From an uncultured Planococcus sp. (GTDB taxonomy: Bacteria; Bacillota; Bacilli; Bacillales_A; Planococcaceae): a DNA stretch of 64,000 bases. The notes below the pieces were generated by a model, which saw only the letters and a list, made by a program, of their open reading frames with translations, was not told the origin of the DNA and searched no databases. A program made the position numbers and the translations under genes. Numbering within the stretch: position 1 is the first letter of the stretch; every line of letters begins with the position of its first letter. Below are positions 25,948-38,689 of this stretch, piece by piece. The stretch spans positions 434,001 to 498,000 of the forward strand of contig CANLRI010000001.1 of NCBI GenBank assembly GCA_947493585.1, given 5' to 3'.

Positions 25948-26301
25948 ATGAAGCAGTTAAGCAAAAAGATAAAAGACTTAAGAGAAGCGAGAGGCCTTTC
26001 CACGGAAGAGCTTGCAGACCGCCTAGGTTTTGCGAAAAGCACGGTATGGGCATACGAAAGCGGAAAGAAACAAGTGTCAGTTGTGCATTTGGAACGCCTC
26101 GCCGATTTCTTTGAGATTTCTGTGGATAGCCTATTGGACCGCAACGATCGTACGATCAATGTCGATCTTCAAAATACGAATTTCCTGAACGAATATACAG
26201 TGATGCTCGATGACCAGCCATTGAATGAAGCGGAACTCGCTGAGGCGGCTTCCTTTATCCAAGTGAAACGCCGCATGGGCAGTTACGGCTTGGCGACTTG
26301 A
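25948..26301 (+). CDS. XRE-family helix-turn-helix regulator
   Basis: 117 residues. Residues 4-60 are a Cro/C1-type HTH (KIKDLREARGLSTEELADRL then FAKSTVWAYESGKKQVS), followed by a short C-terminal part ending in a SinR-like segment (LNEAELAEAASFIQVKRRM). AAAAGGAG is 12-13 nt before the ATG. The ~180 bp upstream is AT-rich and holds its promoter, but no clear boxes could be fixed. A terminator follows. A perfect palindrome 78 bp downstream of the gene, before the next gene, is a candidate binding site for this or another regulator. Confidence 0.82.
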   Translation: MKQLSKKIKDLREARGLSTEELADRLGFAKSTVWAYESGKKQVSVVHLERLADFFEISVDSLLDRNDRTINVDLQNTNFLNEYTVMLDDQPLNEAELAEAASFIQVKRRMGSYGLAT

Positions 26302-26314
26302 TGCCTGAAAGATA

Positions 26315-26350
26315 GAGCCTGTTCTCCTGTAATAGGGGGCAGGCTTTTTT
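26315..26350 (+). terminator. terminator after the XRE gene
   Basis: AGCCTG...CAGGCTTTTTT with an imperfect upper stem. Confidence 0.7.
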
Positions 26351-26378
26351 CGTGTGGAAAAGACCATAGATGAATTGT

Positions 26379-26402
26379 TTTTGACAGAATTATCTGTCAA
26401 AA
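26379..26402. promoter_or_regulatory. perfect palindrome TTTTGACAG-N6-CTGTCAAAA
   Basis: A 9-bp perfect inverted repeat with a 6-bp spacer between the XRE gene and the next gene. The left arm contains TTGACA and could be a -35. An operator is likely; the regulator is unknown. Confidence 0.5.
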
Positions 26403-26435
26403 TAAAAAGAGACTTAAGGAAATGGCGGTGAGGAT

Positions 26436-26951
26436 TTGAGAAGATACATAATGTACGAAACATACCGGCTGGGTATTCTCATCGACCATTTAAAAGCGGA
26501 GGACTTAATCAGGCAAATCGATGAATATATTGAAGAAACACCTGTTGATCAAATTCCCCATATTTTTTATGTCCTGTCGCTAGCTAGCAACCGCCGCATC
26601 ATGATTGAACTGCTGACGGACTTGGCGCGTGGGGTGGACGAGGAGCTGCCCGCATCGATTGTGGCCGGCCTGCTTTATAAGGATCGTGAACGTTATACAG
26701 TGGAAGAACTGTACCGGAAAATTGGGATGTTGGCTTCCTTGTTATCGGATGAGGACGATGAACTTGCAGCAAGTTTCCGGGAATTGAAAATCTCCTACGA
26801 TGATTTGCAGGCCGTCTATGGGCGGCGCTTTAAACGGAAGAAAGCTCGTGAGCGCATGCTTGCCCGCAGTGAAAAGGTGTTGGAGGAGACGCTCTCTGAA
26901 TACGCTCATTTTGCGGAAGAAATGGATCGGAAAGAATGGTGGCTTAATTAA
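26436..26951 (+). CDS. hypothetical protein, mostly helical
   Basis: 171 residues from a TTG start at 26436, or 166 from the ATG at 26451; neither has an ideal ribosome site (GGTGAGG lies 2 nt before the TTG). The frame is intact and its composition is like its neighbours. The sequence is acidic and helical: AEDLIRQIDEYIEETPVDQI, then FYVLSLASNRRIMIELLTDL and a basic KRKKARERM patch before the C-terminal EWW. No domain recognised. It lies between an XRE regulator and an SDR gene, with a palindrome upstream that may control it. Confidence 0.65.
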   Translation: MRRYIMYETYRLGILIDHLKAEDLIRQIDEYIEETPVDQIPHIFYVLSLASNRRIMIELLTDLARGVDEELPASIVAGLLYKDRERYTVEELYRKIGMLASLLSDEDDELAASFRELKISYDDLQAVYGRRFKRKKARERMLARSEKVLEETLSEYAHFAEEMDRKEWWLN

Positions 26952-26955
26952 ACCT

Positions 26956-26980
26956 GTTTATTCTGTTTGCTGTGGGGAAG
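26956..26980 (+). promoter_or_regulatory. candidate sigma-B promoter of the SDR-DUF4334 operon
   Basis: GTTTAT, 13-bp spacer, GGGAAG, about 40 bp before the SDR start. Closest of three such sites to the sigma-B pattern. Confidence 0.45.
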
Positions 26981-27020
26981 ACAAATGATAGCAACTTACA
27001 GAATTAGGAGGAGACAATAA

Positions 27021-27806
27021 ATGAGTAAAACGATTTTCATTACAGGAGCCGGAAGCGGGCTCGCAAAAGGTACGGCACTTGGACTGGCGGCGAAAGGCCA
27101 TAAAGTTATCGCGCCGGTTGAAACAGCCCCTCAAGTAACATCACTCCGTGAAGCGGCAGCTTCTGCTGGAGTGGAACTGACAACATTTAAGATGGACATA
27201 AAAAACCCACAGGATCTGGCGCAGATGCTCGACTATGATTTCGATATCTTCGTGGCAAACGCGGCTATCAACGAAGGCGGCGCGCTCGGTGAAGTTCCGA
27301 TGGCGAACTTCCGAGAATTATTCGAAGTGAACGTATTCCAAACGCTTGAAACGGCGCAGATCGCCGCCCGCAAGTTCGTCGAAAAAGGCAGTGGCAAGAT
27401 TATTTTCCTGTCCTCCATGGCAGGCATCACATCAACGCCCTACGTCGGGCCGTATACGGCAACTAAGCATGCGATTGAAGGGATTGCTAAAACATTGCGC
27501 AAGGAAATGGCGGAGTTCGGCGTGCAAGTGGCGACGATTAACCCGGGAGCGTTTGCTACAGGGTTTAACGATCGCAGCGCAGAAGCGAAGTGGAAATGGT
27601 TTGATGAGAAAATCCATTTTACGCGCCCTGAAGACATGAAAAAAGCGGAGGAAGGATTGGAAGACCAGTTCGATCCGCAAGATATGATCGATAAAATGGT
27701 CGAGATCATCCCGCAGGATTCGCATAAGTTCCGCACAGTTTACCCTGCAGAAACCGAACAGCAGATGAAAGAGGAAGAAGCGAAGCATTGGGAACTGGAA
27801 ATCTAA
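27021..27806 (+). CDS. short-chain dehydrogenase/reductase (SDR)
   Basis: 261 residues, classical SDR. The cofactor motif is TGAGSGLAKG (8-17), then NAA in FVANAAINEG. The catalytic Ser is in IIFLSSMAG and Tyr/Lys in YTATKHAIEG. NAD(P)-dependent oxidoreduction of an unknown carbonyl or alcohol. GGAGGAG precedes the ATG. It is followed 18 bp later by a DUF4334 gene, so the two probably form an operon, and a sigma-B-like promoter suggests general-stress control. The C-terminal tail is rich in Glu/Lys. Confidence 0.87.
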   Translation: MSKTIFITGAGSGLAKGTALGLAAKGHKVIAPVETAPQVTSLREAAASAGVELTTFKMDIKNPQDLAQMLDYDFDIFVANAAINEGGALGEVPMANFRELFEVNVFQTLETAQIAARKFVEKGSGKIIFLSSMAGITSTPYVGPYTATKHAIEGIAKTLRKEMAEFGVQVATINPGAFATGFNDRSAEAKWKWFDEKIHFTRPEDMKKAEEGLEDQFDPQDMIDKMVEIIPQDSHKFRTVYPAETEQQMKEEEAKHWELEI

Positions 27807-27824
27807 GCGGAAAGGGAGAGGGGC

Positions 27825-28310
27825 ATGAACTCGGAGGGTTTGGTTTGGGAAATCATGGAGCACGGTGTAAAAAATACCGACGCAGCTTGCCGCTTGTTCG
27901 ACGCGCTCGATCCGATCGACCCGACTGAAATGATTGGCACGTGGAAAGGGAGCGAATTGCCGTCAGGACACCCGATGGACGGATGGCTTGAAAAAACGGG
28001 CTGGTATGGCAAAGCTTTTCACAGCGCAGAGCACGTTGACCCTTTACTATTTAAGAGCCCTTTTGGAAAACCATTCCCGCTGCATCCGTTTCCGCCCGCG
28101 TTGATTGTTAATCTATTGAACGACGCGAGAGGGGCAGCCCGGCTTCGCAAGATGGAGTGGCGCGGAAAAACGAGTGCGGTGATGATTTACGATCAATTGC
28201 CGATCCAGGACCATTTCCGCAAAGTGAACGATGATGTGCTAATGGGCATGATGGACTGCAAAGGCATGAATCGGCCGTACTTTTTCCTGCTGGCCAGGGT
28301 ATACGCTTAA
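27825..28310 (+). CDS. GXWXG / DUF4334 domain protein
   Basis: 161 residues. An N-terminal GXWXG domain (GTWKGSELPSGHPMDGWL) is followed by a DUF4334 domain (LRKMEWRGKTSAVMIYDQLP; DHFRKVNDDVLMGMMD). Proteins of this layout are small cytosolic beta-barrel-like proteins of unknown activity, often beside oxidoreductases. GGAGAGG lies 5-6 nt before the ATG, 18 bp after the SDR stop. Cotranscription with the SDR is likely, and a hairpin terminator follows. Confidence 0.8.
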   Translation: MNSEGLVWEIMEHGVKNTDAACRLFDALDPIDPTEMIGTWKGSELPSGHPMDGWLEKTGWYGKAFHSAEHVDPLLFKSPFGKPFPLHPFPPALIVNLLNDARGAARLRKMEWRGKTSAVMIYDQLPIQDHFRKVNDDVLMGMMDCKGMNRPYFFLLARVYA

Positions 28311-28350
28311 AACCATTTTCACTTTTACAATTTAAATAAAAAGGCCTTTT

Positions 28351-28391
28351 TAGCCACCTGTGAAAACAATCGGTTTTCTTGGGTGGCTTTT
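28351..28391 (+). terminator. terminator after the DUF4334 gene
   Basis: AGCCACC-N-GAAAAC pairs with GTTTTC-N-GGTGGCT, then TTTT. Confidence 0.75.
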
Positions 28392-28468
28392 CGTATGCCA
28401 AAAAAGAAATAGCCGGTCAAATATGGTAAGCTACGTTCATAGTAAAACAGGTTGGGGAGTGTTGAAAG

Positions 28469-30244
28469 GTGTTGGAACAAGCAAGAAAATTACTGCAGAC
28501 GCATTTCGGATATGACAGCTTCCGGACTGGCCAGGAGCAGGCCATCACACAAGTCTTCGATGGCCAAAACACGATTTGCGTCATGCCGACAGGCGGCGGG
28601 AAATCGATGTGTTACCAGATTCCTGCGCTTGCTATGGAAGGGACGACGATTGTCGTTTCGCCGCTCATCTCCCTGATGAAAGATCAAGTTGATGCATTGC
28701 AGGCAGCCGGAATTCCAGCTGCTTCTATTAATAGTTCACTTGATGTCTACGAAGTTCGTGAGATTCTCCATGAAGTTCAGATGGGCATCATCAAATTATT
28801 GTATATTGCGCCAGAGCGCCTCGACTCGGAAATGTTTTTGGATGGCCTGCAAGGCGTTAAGGTGCCGCTCATCGCAGTCGATGAAGCGCATTGCATCTCG
28901 CAATGGGGACATGATTTCCGGCCAAGCTACCGCTTGATCAGCCGCATGCTGGAAATTTTTCCTGATAACCCGACGGTTCTTGCATTGACGGCGACGGCGA
29001 CGCCTCAAGTGCGGGAGGATATTTGCCGCATCCTGGATATTGAAGAACAACATACCGTCATCACGGGGTTTGAACGGGCGAACTTAAGCTTTTCAGTCAT
29101 TCAAGGCCAGGACCGCGAGCGGTTTATCCGGGATTATGTGCAAAAAAATGATAACGAGGCAGGCATCATTTACGCAGCAACGCGAAAAACGGTGGATTCG
29201 GTCTATGAATCGCTCGTCAAACGTGGCGTCAAAGCGGCAAAATACCATGCCGGCATGCCGGATGACGAACGCCGCCTTGGGCAAGAACGCTTTTTGAACG
29301 ATGAAGTGACCGTGATGGTCGCGACCAATGCATTCGGAATGGGCATCGACAAATCCAATATCCGCTATGTCATCCATTATCAGCTGCCAAAAAACATGGA
29401 AAGCTATTATCAGGAAGCAGGGCGTGCAGGACGCGACGGGCTGCCGAGTGAATGCATCGTCCTTTACGCTTCACAGGACGTCCAGACGCAGCGCTTTTTG
29501 ATCGATCAGGCGCAAGACCCGACGCGCATTCCGGGTGAGTTGAAAAAGCTCCAGGGCATGGTTGATTATTGCCATACGGAAAACTGCCTTCAGCAATTTA
29601 TCGTCCATTATTTCGGCGATGGGAGTGCGGCTCCATGCGGCCATTGCGGAAATTGCGTTGACGAGCGGGAAGGCCAGGACGTCACGGAAGATGTCCAGAA
29701 AGTGCTGTCATGCGTCATCCGCATGGGGCAGAAATTCGGCAAGACGATGACTGCCCAGGTCTTGACTGGCTCACGCAATAAGAAAGTGCTCGATTTTCGC
29801 TTTGATCAATTATCGACTTACGGTGTGTTGAAGCATATGAATTCAAAAGAAGTGTCAAACCTCATCGAATTCATGATTTCCCAGGAATTGCTGGCAGTTG
29901 AACAAGGCAGCTTCCCGACCATCTTCGTTCCGGACGGCGGGCGCGATGTGCTGCTTGGAAAACGCCGCGTCATGAGAAAAGGCGCTGTCGTCACGAAGCG
30001 AATCGCCACCAACGATCCGCTATTCGAGGAGTTGCGCACGGTCCGGAAGAAATTAGCGGACGAAGCAGGAGTTCCGCCGTTTGTCATCTTCTCAGACAAA
30101 AGCTTACAGGACATGGTAGCGCGCAAACCGAAAGACGAAGAAGCTTTCTTGGAAGTTAACGGTGTCGGCGCGAACAAGCTGGAGAAATACGGGGAACACT
30201 TTCTTGAAGCCATCCGGATGTATGAAACTGTGAATAATTCGTAG
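28469..30244 (+). CDS. recQ: ATP-dependent DNA helicase RecQ
   Basis: 591 residues, normal full length for RecQ. 3'-5' helicase acting in recombination and fork repair. Domains: helicase core with Walker A MPTGGGKSMC (about 35-44), DEAH in VDEAHCISQWGHDFRP, motif VI QEAGRAGRDG; then the RQC zinc site (CLQQF...CGHCGNC, about 375-395); and a C-terminal HRDC domain (about 515-590, ATNDPLFEELRTVRKK; GVGANKLEKYGEHFLEAIR). The start is GTG at 28469 with GGGGAG upstream. A strong terminator follows. Isolated transcript. Confidence 0.95.
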   Translation: MLEQARKLLQTHFGYDSFRTGQEQAITQVFDGQNTICVMPTGGGKSMCYQIPALAMEGTTIVVSPLISLMKDQVDALQAAGIPAASINSSLDVYEVREILHEVQMGIIKLLYIAPERLDSEMFLDGLQGVKVPLIAVDEAHCISQWGHDFRPSYRLISRMLEIFPDNPTVLALTATATPQVREDICRILDIEEQHTVITGFERANLSFSVIQGQDRERFIRDYVQKNDNEAGIIYAATRKTVDSVYESLVKRGVKAAKYHAGMPDDERRLGQERFLNDEVTVMVATNAFGMGIDKSNIRYVIHYQLPKNMESYYQEAGRAGRDGLPSECIVLYASQDVQTQRFLIDQAQDPTRIPGELKKLQGMVDYCHTENCLQQFIVHYFGDGSAAPCGHCGNCVDEREGQDVTEDVQKVLSCVIRMGQKFGKTMTAQVLTGSRNKKVLDFRFDQLSTYGVLKHMNSKEVSNLIEFMISQELLAVEQGSFPTIFVPDGGRDVLLGKRRVMRKGAVVTKRIATNDPLFEELRTVRKKLADEAGVPPFVIFSDKSLQDMVARKPKDEEAFLEVNGVGANKLEKYGEHFLEAIRMYETVNNS

Positions 30245-30328
30245 CAATTTGGTTGCCTTGGCAGAGGCATTTGCCTTATGCGTCAACATACAGAATTGGA
30301 TAAAACAAGAAAAGTTTATAGCTGTTTG

Positions 30329-30370
30329 AAAAGAGCGCGGAAAATGATTCATTTTCCGCGCTCTTTTTTG
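30329..30370 (+). terminator. terminator after recQ
   Basis: Long perfect stem AAAGAGCGCGGAAAATGA / TCATTTTCCGCGCTCTTTTTT. Confidence 0.9.
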
Positions 30371-30564
30371 TATAGAAAATTCTATGCGCACTCGGCCGAA
30401 AAACTGGTGTGGAGAGCCAGTTATTTGAGAGCAATCAATCAACAAATTCCAACTCGAATTGTCTATTTACTGGGAAAAATAACTACCAAGAACATCTGTC
30501 GAAAAAAATACTGTATCAATATACACAAATAGCGAATAAAGAAAAATCGCTATACACCTATATT

Positions 30565-30578
30565 TGAAAGCGGTTTCA
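30565..30578 (+). promoter_or_regulatory. cre site upstream of glutamate synthase
   Basis: TGAAAGCGGTTTCA matches all 14 positions of TGWAANCGNTNWCA. It lies about 63 bp upstream of the predicted -35, so CcpA could activate from here or bend DNA. The rest of the 470-bp gap 30245-30715 is AT-rich with no gene seen. Confidence 0.7.
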
Positions 30579-30640
30579 CCTGAAATGCTAGGATTTGCAA
30601 TGAATCTTCATGCACTTGATAAATTTTTCACAAAATGCAA

Positions 30641-30676
30641 TTGTATATATATTCAGTTATATGATATACTATCATA
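30641..30676 (+). promoter_or_regulatory. promoter and overlapping palindrome of the glutamate synthase operon
   Basis: TTGTAT (30641-30646), 18-bp spacer, TATACT (30665-30670). A perfect inverted repeat TATGATA-tac-TATCATA (30660-30676) overlaps the -10, a likely operator. No gltC-like gene lies beside it. Confidence 0.55.
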
Positions 30677-30715
30677 ATATTATGACAAATTAGCGTGTAA
30701 AAGGAGGCGGTTCAA

Positions 30716-35299
<4,584 letters not shown>

Positions 35300-35364
35300 C
35301 AGCGCCGGCAATGGCTGCCTTTCATAGAGAAAAGCTTGGAAAATATGCGAACTGGAGGGAAACG

Positions 35365-36852
35365 ATGGGGAAGATAACCGGATTTATGGAATATGACCGA
35401 CAGACTGTAAAAGAACGCGACCCGGCACAGCGGACGAAAGACTGGAAAGATTATACGATTCCGCTATCTGAACAGGAAGTACAAAAGCAAGGGGCTCGCT
35501 GCATGGATTGCGGCGTCCCGACCTGCCAGACCGGCATGGATCTCGATAATGGCACGACCGGATGCCCGGTTAACCATTTGATTCCGGAATGGAATGATCT
35601 GGTCTATCGCGGCCAGTGGAAAGAAGCGCTTCATCGCGAACATTTGAAGAATAACTTCCCTGAATTCACGGGCGTCGCTTGTCCGGCTCCGTGTGAAGGG
35701 GCTTGTGTGCTCGGCATCAACGAACCGCCTGTCGCTATCCGCACAGTCGAACGCTCGATCATCGAACGCGGATTTGCGGAAGGCTGGGTCGTTCCAGAAC
35801 CGCCGAAACACCGCACTGGCAAAAAAGTGGCTGTTGTCGGTTCGGGTCCTGCCGGTCTTGCGTCGGCAGCCCAATTGAACAAAGCGGGCCATACTGTAAC
35901 GGTGTTCGAAAAAAGCGACCGCATCGGCGGCCTGCTGACGTACGGCATCCCTGAAATGAAATTACCGTATGACATGGTCATGCGCCGCGTCAAAATTCTT
36001 GAGCAGGAAGGCATCACCTTCGTGACGAATGTTGAAGTCGGCAAAAACTACCCTGCAACGAAATTGCGCGATGATTTCGATTCGGTCATCATGGCGACCG
36101 GCGCGACTGTCCACCGCAATATTGACGTCGAAGGGCGTGACTTGGAAGGTGTTCATTTCGCGATGGACTTCCTGCATGCCAGCACGAAAAGCTTGCTCGA
36201 TTCCGATTTGGAAGACGGCAATTATATTTCGGCAAAAGGAAAAAACGTCATTGTCATCGGCGGTGGGGACACGGGCACAGACTGTCTCGCAACTTCCGTA
36301 CGCCATGGCTGCGAGAGCCTTGTGCAATTCGATGTCTACGATCAAAAAGGAGCGCTCCGTGACGAAAAGGGCAATCCATGGCCGCAGTATCCGAAAATCC
36401 ACCGCGTAGAATACGGCCACAAAGAAGCTGCCGCAACGTTCGGTGACGATCCGCGTGCTTATGCGGTCATGACGAAGAAATTTGTCGGCGATGAAAACGG
36501 GCATGTAAAAGAAGTCCATACCGTCAACGTCAAACTGAAAATCGATGAGCAAGGCAACCGCATCCGTGAAGAAATTCCGGGAACGGAAAAAGTATGGAAA
36601 GCGGACCTCATCCTAATCGCTATCGGCTTCAGCGGCCCTGAACAATTGCTGATCGACCAATTGAATGTAGAAACACATGCTAATTCACGCGTCAAAGCCG
36701 AATACGGCGATTACCGCACGAATGTCGAAGGTATCTTTGCGGCAGGTGACATGCGCAGAGGCCAGAGCTTGATCGTCTGGGCGATCAACGAAGGCCGTGA
36801 AGCTGCACGGGAATGCGACCGTTATTTGATGGGCAGCACCGTATTGCCTTAA
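35365..36852 (+). CDS. gltD: glutamate synthase small subunit
   Basis: 495 residues. NADPH oxidoreductase that feeds electrons to the large subunit. The N-terminal cysteine clusters [19 protein letters not shown] and CPAPCEGAC hold two [4Fe-4S] centres. Dinucleotide motifs are [14 protein letters not shown] (FAD) and [12 protein letters not shown] (NADPH), and the C-terminal [19 protein letters not shown] completes the FAD site. The ATG at 35365 has GGAGGG upstream; an open frame extends further 5' inside gltB but lacks a ribosome site. The terminator after it ends the gltBD operon. Confidence 0.95.
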   Translation: MGKITGFMEYDRQTVKERDPAQRTKDWKDYTIPLSEQEVQKQGARCMDCGVPTCQTGMDLDNGTTGCPVNHLIPEWNDLVYRGQWKEALHREHLKNNFPEFTGVACPAPCEGACVLGINEPPVAIRTVERSIIERGFAEGWVVPEPPKHRTGKKVAVVGSGPAGLASAAQLNKAGHTVTVFEKSDRIGGLLTYGIPEMKLPYDMVMRRVKILEQEGITFVTNVEVGKNYPATKLRDDFDSVIMATGATVHRNIDVEGRDLEGVHFAMDFLHASTKSLLDSDLEDGNYISAKGKNVIVIGGGDTGTDCLATSVRHGCESLVQFDVYDQKGALRDEKGNPWPQYPKIHRVEYGHKEAAATFGDDPRAYAVMTKKFVGDENGHVKEVHTVNVKLKIDEQGNRIREEIPGTEKVWKADLILIAIGFSGPEQLLIDQLNVETHANSRVKAEYGDYRTNVEGIFAAGDMRRGQSLIVWAINEGREAARECDRYLMGSTVLP

Positions 36853-36865
36853 ATAAGATTTCAGT

Positions 36866-36905
36866 AAAAAAGAGTTCGCAATGTAAAGCTGCGAACTCTT
36901 TTTTT
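36866..36905 (+). terminator. terminator after gltD
   Basis: AAAAAGAGTTCGCA pairs with TGCGAACTCTTTTTTT around a 9-nt loop. Confidence 0.9.
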
Positions 36906-36980
36906 GGTAAAAGAATAATTACAATAGAGCATTTTTCAGAAAATACAAATATTTATTTTTTGTTAATTTTTACATTCGTA

Positions 36981-37009
36981 TTGTGCCAAAGTCCTGGTTT
37001 ATATATACT
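36981..37009 (+). promoter_or_regulatory. sigma-A promoter of the small secreted protein
   Basis: TTGTGC (36981-36986), 17-bp spacer, TATACT (37004-37009). Confidence 0.6.
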
Positions 37010-37014
37010 ATTCA

Positions 37015-37070
37015 TTGTAGGACTATGGTTAACCTTGAATATAGTCATACCAGGTATTCGTAACCTACAA
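37015..37070 (+). ncRNA. structured 5' leader (three-way-junction-like), candidate RNA regulator
   Basis: Immediately after the promoter. P1 is TTGTAGG/CCTACAA (37015-37021 with 37064-37070). P2 is GACTAT/ATAGTC (37021-37026 with 37041-37046), enclosing GGTTAACC. P3 is ATAC-CAG-GTAT (37047-37057). It ends about 18 nt before the ribosome site AGGGGGA. It does not match c-di-GMP-I, purine or other riboswitch cores that I can recall. Confidence 0.4.
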
Positions 37071-37099
37071 ATATAACTAAACTGTCAGGGGGAAATGTA

Positions 37100-37570
37100 A
37101 TGTTAAAGAAAAGTATTGCTGCTGTCACTTTGTCATTCCTAATGATTTTATCGTTGGCGAACGGAGCTTTTGCGGAAGAACTACTAGTAGTATCAGAAGT
37201 CCCATACTATGAAATTGAGGAAGGGATGAGCGAAGAAATCCAGGCAGCGATCAAAGATATCAATAGCGTTAATGCAAGAATCGAGGCTGAAATTGTCAAA
37301 AACCAAGAAAAAGCCGCTGAGTTGCATGAGAAATATATCAATAAATTAGCTTCTGAAGAAGACGTAGCGAAACAAGCCGAGCTTACGGCAGATTACGAAG
37401 AAGAAATCGCGCAATTGATTAAAGCGTTGCAGAAAAAAGCTGAAGAAATTACGTTAGAAGGAATTGAAAAAGCAACTGCATCAGGAATCGTGGCAGACAT
37501 TGTCCTAGTTGAAGAAGATTTCGCTGATAAAACTGCTAAGATTGATCCGATCATTGTGGTTTCCTGGTAA
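37100..37570 (+). CDS. small secreted coiled-coil protein of unknown function
   Basis: 156 residues. A clear Sec signal peptide (KKSIAAVTLSFLMILSLANG then AFA cleavage before EE) gives a mature acidic protein of about 130 residues. Most of it is a heptad-like helix (EIQAAIKDINSVNARIEAEI; ELHEKYINKLASEEDVAKQA; QLIKALQKKAEEI). No LPXTG or lipobox. Family not recognised. It has its own promoter, a folded leader and a downstream hairpin. Composition is noticeably AT-richer than glutamate synthase upstream, hinting at a separate history. Confidence 0.75.
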   Translation: MLKKSIAAVTLSFLMILSLANGAFAEELLVVSEVPYYEIEEGMSEEIQAAIKDINSVNARIEAEIVKNQEKAAELHEKYINKLASEEDVAKQAELTADYEEEIAQLIKALQKKAEEITLEGIEKATASGIVADIVLVEEDFADKTAKIDPIIVVSW

Positions 37571-37602
37571 GAATATTGTAGATAATTAATAAAAAGAGTA
37601 GT

Positions 37603-37635
37603 ATGAGAGTAGAGGAAACTTTACTCTCATTTTTA
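37603..37635 (+). terminator. hairpin between the secreted protein and the HD-GYP gene
   Basis: ATGAGAGTAaA pairs with TTTACTCTCAT, followed by TTTTTA. It contains an in-frame ATG that might be mistaken for the start of the HD-GYP gene. Confidence 0.7.
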
Positions 37636-37656
37636 TATTTCAGGGGATGTGAATTT

Positions 37657-38571
37657 GTGAAAGGCTTGGATATACTAAAAGGTAAATATCTGGAAAAAGT
37701 TGAAAACGATGCTACTACTCTTTCTTTATTGGCTAGAGGTAGTGGTTTGGAACTGATGAAACAAACTATTTTAAAAGATAATACTTTTATTTTGATTCCG
37801 AGCGAAGCCACTGAGGCTCACGAATTCTACTACATATTAGAAGGGGAAATTCAGGCGGAAATAGAAGGTAAAGAAGTCCATCTCGTCAAAGAAGATTTCT
37901 TTTCATGCAAAGAATTAGAATCCCCAGTCAACTTTACAGTTTTAGAGACAGTTGTTTTATTATCTGTTTCAAATTTTCCTGTCTTCCACTATGCCAGCAA
38001 AATGATTGCGGAGCTGAGAAAAATTGGTGAAAAAGTTGAGCATAAAGATCGTTATACATTTAATCATAGTTTCCGAGTAGCCAGTTATGCAATTAAGACG
38101 GCATCCAAAATGAGACTAACAAGAGAACGTACAGAATCATTGTTCCTGGCGTCTCTTCTCCACGACATCGGCAAAATCAATATTCCTGAAGAAGTATTGA
38201 AAAAGCCTTCCAAATTGACGGACGAAGAATTTGACCTGGTGAAAAAACATCCAGGAGACGGCGCTGCTATGATCCGCGACACCCCTTATAAAGATATCGC
38301 CGACATTGTCGAGCAGCATCACGAACGAGTGAATGGGCGGGGCTATCCATTCGGCTTGAAAGGCGACGAAATCCTGCTTGAAGCGAAAATTATTGGGGTA
38401 TGCGATACGTTCGACGCGATGACGGAAGACCGTGCATACCGATCTGCGTTCACCGCACAATACGCGATGGATGAGCTCGAGCGGCTAATTGGCATTCAAT
38501 ATGATGAGGACGTTGTGAAAGCATTCAAGCAGGTATTATTGGAAGAAGGCAAATTAATAGACACACCCTAA
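37657..38571 (+). CDS. cupin-like sensor fused to HD-GYP phosphodiesterase
   Basis: 304 residues from a GTG at 37657 with AGGGGATG upstream. Residues about 30-115 look like a cupin/cyclic-nucleotide-type beta-barrel (EFYYILEGEIQAEIEGKEVH). Residues about 125-300 are an HD-GYP domain: HSFRVASY, the metal pair in LLHDIGKINIP, KKHPGDGA, EQHHERVNGRGYPFGLKG (HHE plus GYP) and CDTFDAMTEDRAYR. HD-GYP proteins hydrolyse cyclic di-GMP or related dinucleotides. Putative ligand-gated phosphodiesterase; no diguanylate cyclase is nearby. The first ~500 bp are AT-rich, whereas from about 38160, inside the HD domain, composition returns to the GC-richer local norm, suggesting a recombination junction. Confidence 0.82.
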   Translation: MKGLDILKGKYLEKVENDATTLSLLARGSGLELMKQTILKDNTFILIPSEATEAHEFYYILEGEIQAEIEGKEVHLVKEDFFSCKELESPVNFTVLETVVLLSVSNFPVFHYASKMIAELRKIGEKVEHKDRYTFNHSFRVASYAIKTASKMRLTRERTESLFLASLLHDIGKINIPEEVLKKPSKLTDEEFDLVKKHPGDGAAMIRDTPYKDIADIVEQHHERVNGRGYPFGLKGDEILLEAKIIGVCDTFDAMTEDRAYRSAFTAQYAMDELERLIGIQYDEDVVKAFKQVLLEEGKLIDTP

Positions 38572-38600
38572 AGGACGCTCATTCACAAGAGTGTCCTTTT
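38570..38600 (+). terminator. terminator after the HD-GYP gene
   Basis: AAAGGACGCTC pairs imperfectly with AGAGTGTCCTTTT. Confidence 0.7.
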
Positions 38601-38689
38601 CCTATTATGGAGGAGTGATGTTTGAAGATAGGCAATTCCGTCTATACTTACTACACTAAGCTTTATCAAATGAAGGAGGAGATCAGAAT

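Noticed and set aside
30641..30676. TTGTATATAT near glutamate synthase as a CarH-type operator
   Set aside because: No 11-bp-phased partner; better explained as a promoter plus an unrelated palindrome.
37015..37070. Cyclic di-GMP riboswitch, suggested by the HD-GYP gene nearby
   Set aside because: The leader lacks the c-di-GMP-I consensus core and is kept only as an unidentified structure.
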